A stretch of DNA of 64,000 nt, from the NCBI GenBank assembly GCA_035944555.1, contig DASZAY010000010.1, positions 62,001 through 126,000 of the forward strand. Reading direction: 5' to 3'. The DNA comes from CADCWK01 sp035944555 (lineage in GTDB: Bacteria; Chloroflexota; Chloroflexia; Thermomicrobiales; UBA6265). Shown here one piece after another: positions 25,575 to 34,644 of the stretch. Position numbers and translations under genes: made by a program. Each line of letters begins with the position of its first letter. The stretch's first letter is position 1. A model generated the notes under the pieces. That model was not told where the DNA came from and made no database searches. It worked only from the letters and a program-made list of their open reading frames with translations.

Positions 25575-28500
25575 CGCCGTACCTCCGCGCCCGCCGCCCT
25601 CACGACCGTACGGACGTCGGCCGGTCGGGCGGCGTCCACGACCTCATCAATGGCCATCTTCGCATTTCCCAGGACCTTAACCTGGTACCCGTCGATCTCC
25701 CCCTCCCAGAGCAGCTCACGGCAGGTCCGGCGGCGCAGGTTCTTCCAGAGCAGCGCGTTGGCGTAAATCTCCTCGTCCGGCGAGAAGAACGTGAAGATGT
25801 TGCGCGACCCGACCAGGATCATCTTCTCCTTGGCCCGGCTCATCGCGACGGTGAGGCGCTTCGGGTCGAACAGGAATCCGGCCCGGGTGGCGAGGTAACC
25901 GGGATCACTCTGGGTCGCCGCGAAGACCATCGCGGTACGCTCGCCGCCCTGGAACTTCTCGACCGTATCGACCGCGGTTCGCTCCTCGTCGCCGTCCATG
26001 AACGTCAGCTCGGGGACGGCCTGCTGGAAGGCGGTCCGCTGGGCACGGTGCGGGACGACCACGCCCAGTCCCTCCGCGGCGTCGGCACCGGGTAGCGTCG
26101 CCAGCGTCGCGAGGACCGGTGCCATCAGCCGAACCTCGAAGTCGTTCCGGGTCTGGCTGGTACCTTCTCCATGCTCAACGACGACCAGCGGGTAGGCCGG
26201 GTCCAGCACCGCCGAGACGAAGGCGTCCGTCGCGCCGGAAGGCTGGAGCGTTTTCTTCTTGTTGGAGTGATAGTCGATCCCGTCGTGCCGGTAGACCTCC
26301 TGCTTCAGGAAGCTCGCCATGTCGGCATGAAGCCGGAAGCTCTCCTCGAAGCGGATCGTCCGCGGCGGGTGCTCCCGGAACCGGAGCGTATCGAACAGCG
26401 ACTTGTAGGCCGCATACTGCTGGAACGTCCGGCGCCGCTCCCCCTCCCAGTCATGCTTGACGATCGGGGCCATCTGGCGGTGATCGCCCACGACGACGAC
26501 CTGCCCACCCGGCGCCAGCAGCCGAGCCGCCATGATCGCCTCGGGCAGGTTCATCTGCGACGCCTCATCCAGCACCAGGCAATGGAACGGGCGCTCGCGG
26601 TACTGAACTTTCCTGCCCTTCTGGTCCTGGTCGATTGCCCGAATCGCGCCGGGAACGCCGGTCATGATCAGGTGCGGGTCCTGCGTGATCCCCTTGAGGC
26701 TGATGCGGTCGCCGGGACCGGCTTCTTTTGCCTTGTCCTTGCGCCAGATCGGGGTGATGCCCTCCGGGACGGGACCGCGGGGCTCCGTCCGCAGGATCGG
26801 CACGTCGAGCAGGCGGGCGTCGAAGAACCGCCGGAACAACTCGGGATGGTCGCCGTGCCACCGGGCCAGGTCGCGCTGGGCCTTGAGGATGCCGTCGCGG
26901 ATGACATCCGTCGCCGAGTGCGTCTTGCAACCGGCCGCGACGCGGTAGTCGAGTCCGGCGGCCATCGCTCCCTGGAGCCGGGAGAAGATGGCGAACGACG
27001 TCGTGTAGCTCTTGCCCGTCCCCGGTGGCCCCTGAACGAGGACCACCGGTTCCTCGCCGCCATGACCGATGAAGTCGTGCTTGCCGGGCTCGAAGCCATG
27101 CAGAATCCCGGCTTCATGCAACGCGACCAGCCCGTCAAGGAAGCGACGCTGGCCCTCCCGCGCCATCTCGGGCCAGGCCGGACCGGCAGGCGTGTCGGCG
27201 ACGAGGTAGTCAAACAGGGTGTTGGGGCGACCATCCGCGACCTGGGTGATCGTCTGGTGCAGTCCCAGGCCGTTGTAGTCATCCGGGTTAGGATCGACGG
27301 TGTAGGTCTCCCCGTCGCGCGGGACATCCCGGCGCGGGCCAAAGCTGTACCCGTTTCCGCTCGTCCCGCCGCGCTGGTCCATCAGGGTCAGATCCAGCCA
27401 GGCCCGACCATCGTCGGTCGACCTGGCATCGATGATCTCGACCCGCGGCGCGTAGAGCAGCTGCCTGGCGGTCGGGGTGAACCGGTTCCGCTGCCCCTCC
27501 GGCAGCCGCTCGTCGACCGTCGTCCGCGGCGACAGGACGGCCCACTCGTCGGCCTTGAGCTCCGACATGGCCAGGGTCTCGGCGACCGCCGTCGCGTCCG
27601 GCGAGCCTTCGAGGGCGATCCGGAAGCGCAGCGGGTGCTCGGCCAGCGACCATTGCAACGCGGCCCGTTCCTCCTTCGTCAGCTCGTCTCCGGCGGCACG
27701 GCGGCGCGCTGCCTCGTCGAACCGCTCCCGCGCGACCCGCAGCGCCTCGCGCGTCTCCGCCGGTTGATCGGCATCGTGGAAGCTGGCGACCCACGCCTGC
27801 CCCATTGCCATCCGCCGCTCGGGCTCCTGCTGCCGGACCCGGCGCCAGGCACTTATCTCGACGTGGCGCTCGATCTGGAGGAACTCCAGCAGCGCGTCGG
27901 CCAGGGTGTGGGCGCGGTTCTCGTAGGTGGCCAGGTCGGGCAGGTCGAACGACGACTTGCCGGCATCCTCGTTGGGGCGCAGCTTGCCGGAGACGAAGCG
28001 GATCGCGTCGAGGCGCCGCTCGACGAACGCGAGGAACTCCTCCCGCGACGGCGCGAGGTACGGCTCGGCGGTGTCCCGGTTTCCCGACGGGGAGCGCTCC
28101 AGCCGTCCCCAGAGACCGTAGGCATACTCCAAGGGGATCGACGAGCGGAACCGCGCCCGCCGCGTGTACCAGTTGCCCGGTCCATCGCCATCGGCATCCA
28201 GCCGCCCGGTGAAGTCGAACATCCGCTCACGGAACAACTCCCGGAACGGGCGCGGATCGTCCCAGTCGAACCCGTAGTACTGTGCGGTCCGGATCAGTGA
28301 CTGGGCGATCAGCGGGAGGTTCTGCCGGGTGCGGATCTCCTCATCCAGCTCCGTGACCAGCGGCGAGTCATAGGCGGCAGGCTGGGTGACGAAGTCGTAG
28401 AGCGCGGTGGTACCGAAGACGCCTTCCAGGTGGCGCCCGAACCCGTCGAGCAGGGCGGAGACATCGGCGCCACTGTGGAAGACGAGGTGGATCGGCGCCC

Positions 28501-29962
28501 GGCGAGTGCCCGTCTCGGGGTCCGGCGCGGCCGTCGTCACCACCGCTTCGAGGAGACGTTTCGCCCACCGGCCGATCATCTCGCGTTCGGTCAGCGGGTC
28601 GTCCGGCGGGCCGTCCGTCATCTCGACGATCGAGGTCTCGCGAGCAGGCTGCCCGTTCTCGCAGGCCACGACGCGGGCGGCGAGCAGGTAGAGGCGGCCG
28701 TTGAGGTAGTCGACATGCGGGTCGACGTAGATCCAGACAAGATTGGGATGGCGATCAAGGGAGACGGCCGGAAGGGATCCCTTGCCAGCGCCCGGGATGG
28801 AACCCGTGGGCCCGAAGTCGTCGCCCTGCCCCTTGCGGTACTTCTGCGCGCGGGCGATCAACTCGTCCAGGCGCGGCCCGACCGGAGGCCGGGTCGCCAG
28901 CGCCCGGACCGTCGCCTCGTGCTCCGGCTGGGGAACCATCCGCATCGACGGCCCGTACGCCCCGTCCGGTCGCGGGACCAGTCGCTTGAGATCGGCCAGC
29001 TCCCGGGTCGTTGTGATCCCGGCGGCGAGCAACTGCGCCTTCTCCACCCCGGTCAGGAACGGGACCAATGACAGGTCATCGTGCTCTGCCGCCCACTTCA
29101 TGCAGAACTCGTTGATGCGGCAGCCGTCGCACAGTGGCGTCAGATGGAACGGGACGTCCGGGAACGGTTGCTCTGCGATCCGCGCGGCGTCCGACTCCTG
29201 TCCAAGCACCAAATCGTCGACGGTGTCGGAAAGCGCGACCGTGTCATCGACCAGGGACAGGCAGGCTACATCCGTCCCGAACTCGGCCTGTGCCGTTAGT
29301 CGGTCGTTAGCCACCTGCCCGGCGAGTTCGGGATCGAGCGCCAGGCGGTCAGGCGCGGATGGACGGTACAGGATGCCGTGGCGGAGCGGCTCATGCCGGA
29401 CGTCGTCGCCTGCGAGGATGTCCTCGATCATCCGGGCATAGAAGGCAACCTGGAGCCGGTGCTGCAGGTGGGGTCTCGTCGACGACTTGATGTCGGCGAC
29501 CAGGATCGAGAGCGAGCCCGACGTGTCGCGCTTGAGCACGATGAGGTCGGCGTCGCCGGAGAGGTCCCAGCTCCCCAGCACAGCCCGGAGCCGGACCTGA
29601 AACAGTACCCGGGTCAAGCCGGAGGCCAGCCGGCGCGCCTCCCGGAGCAGGACGGCGTTGTCGCTCTCCCGCTGACGCGTATCCCCCTGCCCCAGCCGGA
29701 GGGTGCTGAACCGGCTGGTGATAGCATCTTCGACCCGGCGCTCGTAGGACATGCCGGTCGAGCCGAGCAGTGGGGTCAGGCCCGCCTCGGTCACGCCGTA
29801 CTGCCGGATCGGGTCCGGTCCCGGCGACCGACGCAGCATCGCCAGGCGCAGATACCGCTGACAGCTGCCCTGCTGGATGAACATCGAGACGTCGGTCGGA
29901 GTCAGACGGCGGGGCGTGCCATCAGCCGGGAGTGCCAGTCGCAAGGAGGTCGTCCGATCCAC
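25571..29962 (-). CDS. RecB-like nuclease - RNase H-like - SF1 helicase fusion (TM0106/Dna2-like)
   Basis: Very large protein, about 1463 aa from a GTG at 29962 (longer start at 30175 possible; no start has a clear ribosome-binding site). The N-terminal PD-(D/E)XK nuclease has GDAD (137-140), DIK (157-159) and Q-x3-Y (171-175). It is bracketed by Cys34 and the trio Cys278, Cys281, Cys287, the 4Fe-4S arrangement of Cas4/AddB/Dna2. An RNase H-like segment follows (IYVDPHVDYLNG, HLVFHSGADVSALL, about 390-560). The C-terminal SF1 helicase has Walker A QGPPGTGKS (about 980), LVLDEASQ, VGDHRQMAP, EKFQGGERTA and VAMSRAKEK. It probably processes DNA or RNA ends; the pathway is unknown. It is coupled to manC. 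Confidence 0.88.
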   Translation of the reverse strand: MDRTTSLRLALPADGTPRRLTPTDVSMFIQQGSCQRYLRLAMLRRSPGPDPIRQYGVTEAGLTPLLGSTGMSYERRVEDAITSRFSTLRLGQGDTRQRESDNAVLLREARRLASGLTRVLFQVRLRAVLGSWDLSGDADLIVLKRDTSGSLSILVADIKSSTRPHLQHRLQVAFYARMIEDILAGDDVRHEPLRHGILYRPSAPDRLALDPELAGQVANDRLTAQAEFGTDVACLSLVDDTVALSDTVDDLVLGQESDAARIAEQPFPDVPFHLTPLCDGCRINEFCMKWAAEHDDLSLVPFLTGVEKAQLLAAGITTTRELADLKRLVPRPDGAYGPSMRMVPQPEHEATVRALATRPPVGPRLDELIARAQKYRKGQGDDFGPTGSIPGAGKGSLPAVSLDRHPNLVWIYVDPHVDYLNGRLYLLAARVVACENGQPARETSIVEMTDGPPDDPLTEREMIGRWAKRLLEAVVTTAAPDPETGTRRAPIHLVFHSGADVSALLDGFGRHLEGVFGTTALYDFVTQPAAYDSPLVTELDEEIRTRQNLPLIAQSLIRTAQYYGFDWDDPRPFRELFRERMFDFTGRLDADGDGPGNWYTRRARFRSSIPLEYAYGLWGRLERSPSGNRDTAEPYLAPSREEFLAFVERRLDAIRFVSGKLRPNEDAGKSSFDLPDLATYENRAHTLADALLEFLQIERHVEISAWRRVRQQEPERRMAMGQAWVASFHDADQPAETREALRVARERFDEAARRRAAGDELTKEERAALQWSLAEHPLRFRIALEGSPDATAVAETLAMSELKADEWAVLSPRTTVDERLPEGQRNRFTPTARQLLYAPRVEIIDARSTDDGRAWLDLTLMDQRGGTSGNGYSFGPRRDVPRDGETYTVDPNPDDYNGLGLHQTITQVADGRPNTLFDYLVADTPAGPAWPEMAREGQRRFLDGLVALHEAGILHGFEPGKHDFIGHGGEEPVVLVQGPPGTGKSYTTSFAIFSRLQGAMAAGLDYRVAAGCKTHSATDVIRDGILKAQRDLARWHGDHPELFRRFFDARLLDVPILRTEPRGPVPEGITPIWRKDKAKEAGPGDRISLKGITQDPHLIMTGVPGAIRAIDQDQKGRKVQYRERPFHCLVLDEASQMNLPEAIMAARLLAPGGQVVVVGDHRQMAPIVKHDWEGERRRTFQQYAAYKSLFDTLRFREHPPRTIRFEESFRLHADMASFLKQEVYRHDGIDYHSNKKKTLQPSGATDAFVSAVLDPAYPLVVVEHGEGTSQTRNDFEVRLMAPVLATLATLPGADAAEGLGVVVPHRAQRTAFQQAVPELTFMDGDEERTAVDTVEKFQGGERTAMVFAATQSDPGYLATRAGFLFDPKRLTVAMSRAKEKMILVGSRNIFTFFSPDEEIYANALLWKNLRRRTCRELLWEGEIDGYQVKVLGNAKMAIDEVVDAARPADVRTVVRAAGAEVRR

Positions 29963-30173
29963 TCGTCGCTGAGGTGCACGTTCCGTCGAATGGTACGCAT
30001 GGGTACGGGCCTGTGTCGTCCCGGGCGGATGTTCCGGGACCAATTGGCCAGTCGGACATGGCCTGCAACGAGCACCCGAGGACGGGGCCGGGCAAGGAGG
30101 GACCAGAACAACGCCCTTAAGGTGGTGCATGCCGACGGGTGAAGATCTCGACGGCTGAATGGAGATAAAGGCC

Positions 30174-30203
30174 ACCCCGTCCCGATGATCATCGGGACGG
30201 GGT
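30174..30203 (-). terminator. Palindromic hairpin after the zinc-ribbon membrane protein gene
   Basis: A perfect 30-bp palindrome (centre at 30188/30189) lies 35 nt past the stop of the minus-strand gene at 30239. On the minus strand it is followed by GGCCTTTATCT. It argues that translation of the next gene does not start at the upstream GTG at 30175 inside the hairpin foot. Confidence 0.75.
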
Positions 30204-30238
30204 TCTCTGTTGTCAGAGTCGTCGCGACCAAGTCGGCG

Positions 30239-31036
30239 TCAGTCGCCGTCGGCCCGCATCGGGACCTGCTCGACCGTGGACGTCGGCGCATCGGCCGGCG
30301 TCTCGCTGGCGGCGGGGCGGATGAATCGGCCCCGCCGCGGCTCACCGTCGCTGTCCGGCCGATGAGCACTCCCACCGACGACGGTCAGTCGACCGGACTC
30401 GGAGACGGATTCGGGCCCGACCCGGCGGCGGGCGACCAGCTCACCAATCGTCCGGGAGCCGCCAGCGGTCGCGGCGACCGGGCGGAACTGCTCGTCATTG
30501 CGCTCGTCGCGGTCGCGGCGACCGGGAAGCGCAAGCGAGCCACCGCGGTTTGGCCGGACCCAGCGAGCAGCGGGAGCCTCGACCGGTGCCGTCGTGGTCC
30601 GGCCGGTCTGCTCGGTCCCGCAGTACGGGCACATCGACCAGCGCAGGTCCACCAGCCGCTCACAGCTGACGCAGTTGTCGCGAAGCTGGGTATGGCAGTG
30701 CGGGCAGAGGACGAAGTCCTCGGAAACGTAGTGGTGACAGGACGGGCAAAGTGGCAGCTCCTCGAGGTCCTGAAGGAGGTACTCCTCTTCCAGCGACTTC
30801 TGGAAGGCGGCGTCCAGCGTGTCCTTGGGCCGGAGCACGAGGTAGAGCGGGATCCCGATGAACGGGAACAGCACGACCAGCAGCGTCGAGAAGATCTGCG
30901 TGACGACGCTGCGGCTGCGCATCTCGATGTCGCGGTACGCCCAGACGATGCTGACGAACCAGAGCACCGCCAGGTAGGCCCCGATCAGCGCGACGATAAT
31001 CTGTGCGCTTCGTGCGAGCACTTCCTCGATGGGCAT
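30239..31036 (-). CDS. Membrane protein with double zinc ribbon
   Basis: A 265-residue protein. It has two membrane segments (about 10-32 and 46-68) resembling a phospholipase-D-nuclease N-terminal hairpin. Then come four CxxC pairs: CPSC, CPHC, CVSC and CPYC (about residues 97-142), which make two zinc ribbons. The last 120 residues are Arg/Pro-rich and probably disordered. GGAGAGAG precedes the ATG. The function is unknown; zinc-ribbon membrane proteins of this kind are often scaffolds or sensors. It is the gene before the nuclease-helicase on the same strand, separated by a terminator. Confidence 0.82.
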   Translation of the reverse strand: MPIEEVLARSAQIIVALIGAYLAVLWFVSIVWAYRDIEMRSRSVVTQIFSTLLVVLFPFIGIPLYLVLRPKDTLDAAFQKSLEEEYLLQDLEELPLCPSCHHYVSEDFVLCPHCHTQLRDNCVSCERLVDLRWSMCPYCGTEQTGRTTTAPVEAPAARWVRPNRGGSLALPGRRDRDERNDEQFRPVAATAGGSRTIGELVARRRVGPESVSESGRLTVVGGSAHRPDSDGEPRRGRFIRPAASETPADAPTSTVEQVPMRADGD

Positions 31037-31161
31037 ACCAGACTCTCTCCGCTTTCCGTGCCGGCCCGGGCGACCTGCCCGTCCGGTCTGTGTGGTTCGG
31101 GCCGGCCGTGTGGCTGAACCGTTGATGTCAGGTCAATGATGGATGAACCCGTCGCCGGGTG

Positions 31162-31521
31162 TCAGGCAATTCGCTCATAGCGGGCCAGGTCGAAGACCAG
31201 CAGCGACGTCCCGCCGGCCGCCACCGGAAGCGGCTCCTCGGCCCACGTATCGACCGGCTCGGTGACCGGCGTCGACGTGTTGACGAGGCGAACGCCTGAC
31301 TGGCAGGCGCTCCGGATCAGCGTAATCGCATTCGCCAGGTAGGTCGCCTGGACACCGACGAAGACGGATCCGTTGCGCTCGCCGAGGGCGGAACCATGGC
31401 TGTCGACGAGGGTCGCATGAAAACCATGGGCGATGAGTGCGCCAAGCACCCGGTCGATGTCATGGCCCCGGACGACCGCGACAAGCAGTTTCATCGCATC
31501 ATCCGGGCCCGGCACCGACAT
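31162..31521 (-). CDS. Cyclic-di-AMP receptor (DarA/PstA, DUF970 family)
   Basis: PII-like small protein that binds c-di-AMP. The core starts MKLLVAVVRGHDIDRVLGALIA, with FVGVQATYLANAITLI and a C-terminal GGTSLLVFDLARYERI strand. The ATG at 31521 gives 119 residues and lies 2 nt after the tmk stop with GGGGTGA upstream. The family-standard start MKLLV is at 31494 and is an alternative. The tmk-darA gene order is also common in Firmicutes. Its presence implies c-di-AMP signalling in this organism, although no cyclase is in the window. Confidence 0.87.
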   Translation of the reverse strand: MSVPGPDDAMKLLVAVVRGHDIDRVLGALIAHGFHATLVDSHGSALGERNGSVFVGVQATYLANAITLIRSACQSGVRLVNTSTPVTEPVDTWAEEPLPVAAGGTSLLVFDLARYERIA

Positions 31522-31523
31522 GC

Positions 31524-32213
31524 TCACCCCATCCCGACGGCCAGGCGCTCGCCCGGTCGTCTCGCATCTGGTGTCGTACCCCACACCGAACGTACAGTTT
31601 CGCTGATCTCCCCCGCCACGGCAACCGGATCGCGATCCGCGTCGATTACCCGCCAGGTGGCAGGCTCATCCGCGGCCAGGGACAGATAGGTCGAACGGAC
31701 CCGCTCGTGGAATGCCACCGTTTCGTGGTCCATCCGGTTGGGCGTCTCCCCGGCGCTGTCCGCAAACCGCCGCGCCAGCCCGTCGACGACGGGCAGGTCC
31801 AGCAGCAGCGTGAGATCCGGGGTCAGCCCGCCGGTAGCCAGTCGCTGGGCGGCGGCGAGTGCGTCGAGATCGACCCCTCGCCCGCCCCCCTGGTAAGCCA
31901 TCGTCGAGCCGGTGAACCGATCGCAGAGCACGACCCTGCCCGCGTCGATCGCCGGTCGGATCACCTTGCTGACATGTTCGGCCCGTGCCGCCGTGAACAG
32001 CAGCGCCTCGGCTTCCGGTGTCATGGGACCATCGCCCGTGCCACCGTGGTCGAGGACCAGCGAGCGGATCCGCTCAGCCAGATGCGTCCCCCCGGGCTCG
32101 CGCGTGAGGACGACATCATGACCATCCGTCCGCAGGGAATCGGCCAGCAGCCGCGCTTGCGTGGTCTTGCCAGCCCCCTCCGGGCCTTCCAGGACGATGA
32201 ACCAGCCGCGCAT
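31524..32213 (-). CDS. tmk: Thymidylate kinase
   Basis: Phosphorylates dTMP to dTDP. The 229-residue protein has the P-loop LEGPEGAGKTTQ near its N-terminus, TREPGGTHLAERIR, the DR(F/Y) motif CDRFTGSTMAYQGGGRG and LLLDLPV. The start at 32213 (MRGWFIVLEG) follows AGGAG; the upstream frame is not family-like. It is directly followed by the c-di-AMP receptor gene. Confidence 0.95.
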   Translation of the reverse strand: MRGWFIVLEGPEGAGKTTQARLLADSLRTDGHDVVLTREPGGTHLAERIRSLVLDHGGTGDGPMTPEAEALLFTAARAEHVSKVIRPAIDAGRVVLCDRFTGSTMAYQGGGRGVDLDALAAAQRLATGGLTPDLTLLLDLPVVDGLARRFADSAGETPNRMDHETVAFHERVRSTYLSLAADEPATWRVIDADRDPVAVAGEISETVRSVWGTTPDARRPGERLAVGMG

Positions 32214-32329
32214 CCTGCTCCTGACGTCGTTCGGGACCAATTGCCACTCGGCCGGGCACAGCCGGCACGGCGCCATGGAGATCTACGCCGGCCCCGTCAC
32301 CACGGGTTCTCCACATGATGACGTACGGC

Positions 32330-32366
32330 ACGGGTCCGGGTGGACAATCATCCCACCCGGACCCGT
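32330..32366 (-). terminator. Hairpin after the R3H/AAA gene
   Basis: 14-bp perfect stem (32330-32343 with 32353-32366) and a 9-nt loop, 18 nt past the stop at 32385 and before tmk on the same strand. No T-run follows, so termination is inferred from position and stability. Confidence 0.5.
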
Positions 32367-32384
32367 ATTCGCCGACCTGAAACC

Positions 32385-34451
32385 TTACTGGGTGCCGAGC
32401 CGGTAGAGCTCGACGTGGCGATAGGGCTCACGCCCCCGGCTACGGCTGCCGAGGTTGTACCGGTCGGCCAACTGGTGCTGCAGGCGCCGGATGTAGGCAC
32501 CCTGTGGTGCCAGCGAGATCGGTGGCGACCCGCCCATGATGTGGGCGATCGCGTCTTCCGCCTCCACCATCGCCTGGGTGACGACGTCGTCGCTGGCCTT
32601 GGGTGCCGGACCGGCATCCGCGGCGAGCATCGCGGGCAGATCGTCGTCGCCCTCCCATTCCGAGCCGTCCGGGGCGTCGACATGGTCGGTGACCGACGAG
32701 ATCCGTCCGGCCGGGACGGGCGTGCGGCGCGAGGAGGCGAAGGGGAACAGCCCCGCAAGGACGTTCTCCATCTGCGTCTCGGTGTTGGACCGCATGACGT
32801 AGACGGGCGTCCCGCGGTTCTCGGCCTCGCGCAGCGACTGCGGCTTGCGCCGGTAGTAGTTCTTCAGCGTGACGACCATGTCCGATTCCCGCAGGTCGCG
32901 GACGATCGTCGCCGGAACGCCGAGCTGGTTGATCGCCGACTCCAGCCGGTTGCGGCTGATCCCGAACGGGTAAAGCCGGAGCGGCTTGGCCTCCGTCCCC
33001 CGACCCCGCGGGAAGTTCGGGGCCGTGACGGGCGTGGGATCGAACCCCTCGGGACCGTCTCCGGTCTCGGCCTCGTCGAACACGGGCTCAGCGGCGGTCC
33101 CGGACGCGGGCCCACGGCTGGTGGGAAGGGTGATCGGCGCCGGAGCCGCGGTCGCAGCCGGGCGAACCTCGCCGGCTGACCGGCCGCCGCGCGGCTGGCG
33201 GGAGGTCAGGTCGACGATCCCGCTGTTGGCGGGGGCAGCACCACGGCGGTTGTTCCCGAACTGGTTGCCGGTCGAGGGCCGCTCCTGCGGGCGGGACGGA
33301 TCGCGCCGCGTCTCGCCGCCCTTGGTGATCTCCAGCTCCCCCTGCTCGTTGCGTCGGCGCTCCTCGGCCCTGGGCGCCACACCCCGGAGGATGCCGTCGA
33401 CCGTGCTGGCGACGTCGCGATGGACGGCGACCTCGTCCCGGCTGATCAGCTCGACCATGATCCCGAAGGTCGGCGGCCCCTTGCGCTCCAGGATCGACTT
33501 CTGGGTGCCGCGGCGGCGGGCTTCCTCGTCCGATAGCGTCACCGACTGGATGCCGCCGATCAGGTCGGACAGCGTCGGGTTGAGCATCAGGTTCTCGAGC
33601 GAGTTGCCGTGGGCCGTGCCGATCAGCTGGACACCGCGCTCAGCGATGGTCCGGGCAGCGCCGGCCTCGAGCTCCGTCCCGATCTCGTCGATGACGATGA
33701 CCTCTGGCATGTGGTTCTCGACGGCCTCGATCATCACGCCGTGCTGCTGGTTGGGCGTCGGGACCTGCATCCGGCGCGCCCGGCCGATGGCGGGGTGCGG
33801 GATGTCTCCGTCGCCGGCGATCTCGTTCGAGGTGTCGACGATCACGACGCGCTTGCGGTACTCGTCGGCCAGGACCCGGGCCGTCTCCCGCAGCATGGTC
33901 GTCTTGCCGACGCCCGGCCGGCCGAGCAGGAGCACGCTCTCGCCGGACTCGATCAGGTCGCTGATGATCTGGATTGTCCCGAACACCGCCCGGCCGATGC
34001 GGCAGGTCAGTCCAACGATGTCGCCCTTGCGATTCCGGATAGCGGAAATGCGGTGCAGAGTCCGCTCGATCCCGGCCCTGTTGTCCTCGCCGAACTGCCC
34101 GATATGCCCGGCGACGAGTGCCAGGTCCTCGCGCGTCACGTCGCGGTCAGTCAGCAGGAGCTCACCGTGCTGGAAGCGCGCCTCGGGGCGCCGCCCAAGG
34201 TCAAGAACGAGCTCGACCAGGCCGCCCAGTTCGTGGTCCGGATCCAGGTTACGAACCGGATCGGCGATGTCCGGTGGTAGCGCGTCGAGGAGGTCATCGA
34301 GGTTATCGGTGACGGCGACCTCGGCCGCGTCGATCGGTGGGGTGAGAGGGGCGTCCGTTTCATCCTTTGCCCGGTCGGTCTGCGCCCCGTCCGGGACCAT
34401 GGAGACCGGCTGGGAGGACGAGGGGTAATAGGTCTGCGGCATGCTGCTCAC
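32385..34451 (-). CDS. AAA ATPase with C-terminal R3H domain (SpoIIIAA/Ycf45-like)
   Basis: A 688-residue protein. The N-terminal 120 residues resemble the stage III sporulation AA/Ycf45 family. The ATPase has Walker A LLLGRPGVGKTT (about 172-183), Walker B EVIVIDEIGTELEA and IGTAHGNSLENLM. A long Pro/Arg-rich linker (about 370-490) leads to a segment with LRLYPFGISRNRLE. The extreme C-terminus has the R3H nucleic-acid-binding motif RRLQH (about 660) with GREPYRHVELYRLG. The start is GTG 34451 (AGAGG upstream) or ATG 34442. Such proteins occur in cyanobacteria and Chloroflexota; the role is unknown. Confidence 0.85.
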   Translation of the reverse strand: MSSMPQTYYPSSSQPVSMVPDGAQTDRAKDETDAPLTPPIDAAEVAVTDNLDDLLDALPPDIADPVRNLDPDHELGGLVELVLDLGRRPEARFQHGELLLTDRDVTREDLALVAGHIGQFGEDNRAGIERTLHRISAIRNRKGDIVGLTCRIGRAVFGTIQIISDLIESGESVLLLGRPGVGKTTMLRETARVLADEYRKRVVIVDTSNEIAGDGDIPHPAIGRARRMQVPTPNQQHGVMIEAVENHMPEVIVIDEIGTELEAGAARTIAERGVQLIGTAHGNSLENLMLNPTLSDLIGGIQSVTLSDEEARRRGTQKSILERKGPPTFGIMVELISRDEVAVHRDVASTVDGILRGVAPRAEERRRNEQGELEITKGGETRRDPSRPQERPSTGNQFGNNRRGAAPANSGIVDLTSRQPRGGRSAGEVRPAATAAPAPITLPTSRGPASGTAAEPVFDEAETGDGPEGFDPTPVTAPNFPRGRGTEAKPLRLYPFGISRNRLESAINQLGVPATIVRDLRESDMVVTLKNYYRRKPQSLREAENRGTPVYVMRSNTETQMENVLAGLFPFASSRRTPVPAGRISSVTDHVDAPDGSEWEGDDDLPAMLAADAGPAPKASDDVVTQAMVEAEDAIAHIMGGSPPISLAPQGAYIRRLQHQLADRYNLGSRSRGREPYRHVELYRLGTQ

Positions 34452-34644
34452 TTCACGACACCTCTACGCCTGTGATCGACCGGTGCGGACCAGTCGCAGC
34501 TGCGCGGGGGAGACGCGAACTCCTTTGGTGGACAGGCAGGATCGAGATCCGTTCCCGGGGCCGGCCTGACACGGCGACGGGAGCAGGACGCGCGGACGAC
34601 CAGGTGACGGGCCAGGGCAAGAAGCCCGGGCCGCACCGCGACGC

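Noticed and set aside
26171..28300. Long open frame (709 codons) opposite the nuclease-helicase
   Set aside because: Antisense shadow of a protein with clear helicase motifs.
25571..31036. Defence island around the nuclease-helicase
   Set aside because: Flanking genes (manC, zinc-ribbon membrane protein, c-di-AMP receptor) are not known defence genes, and no methylase, Cas, toxin or integrase gene is present.
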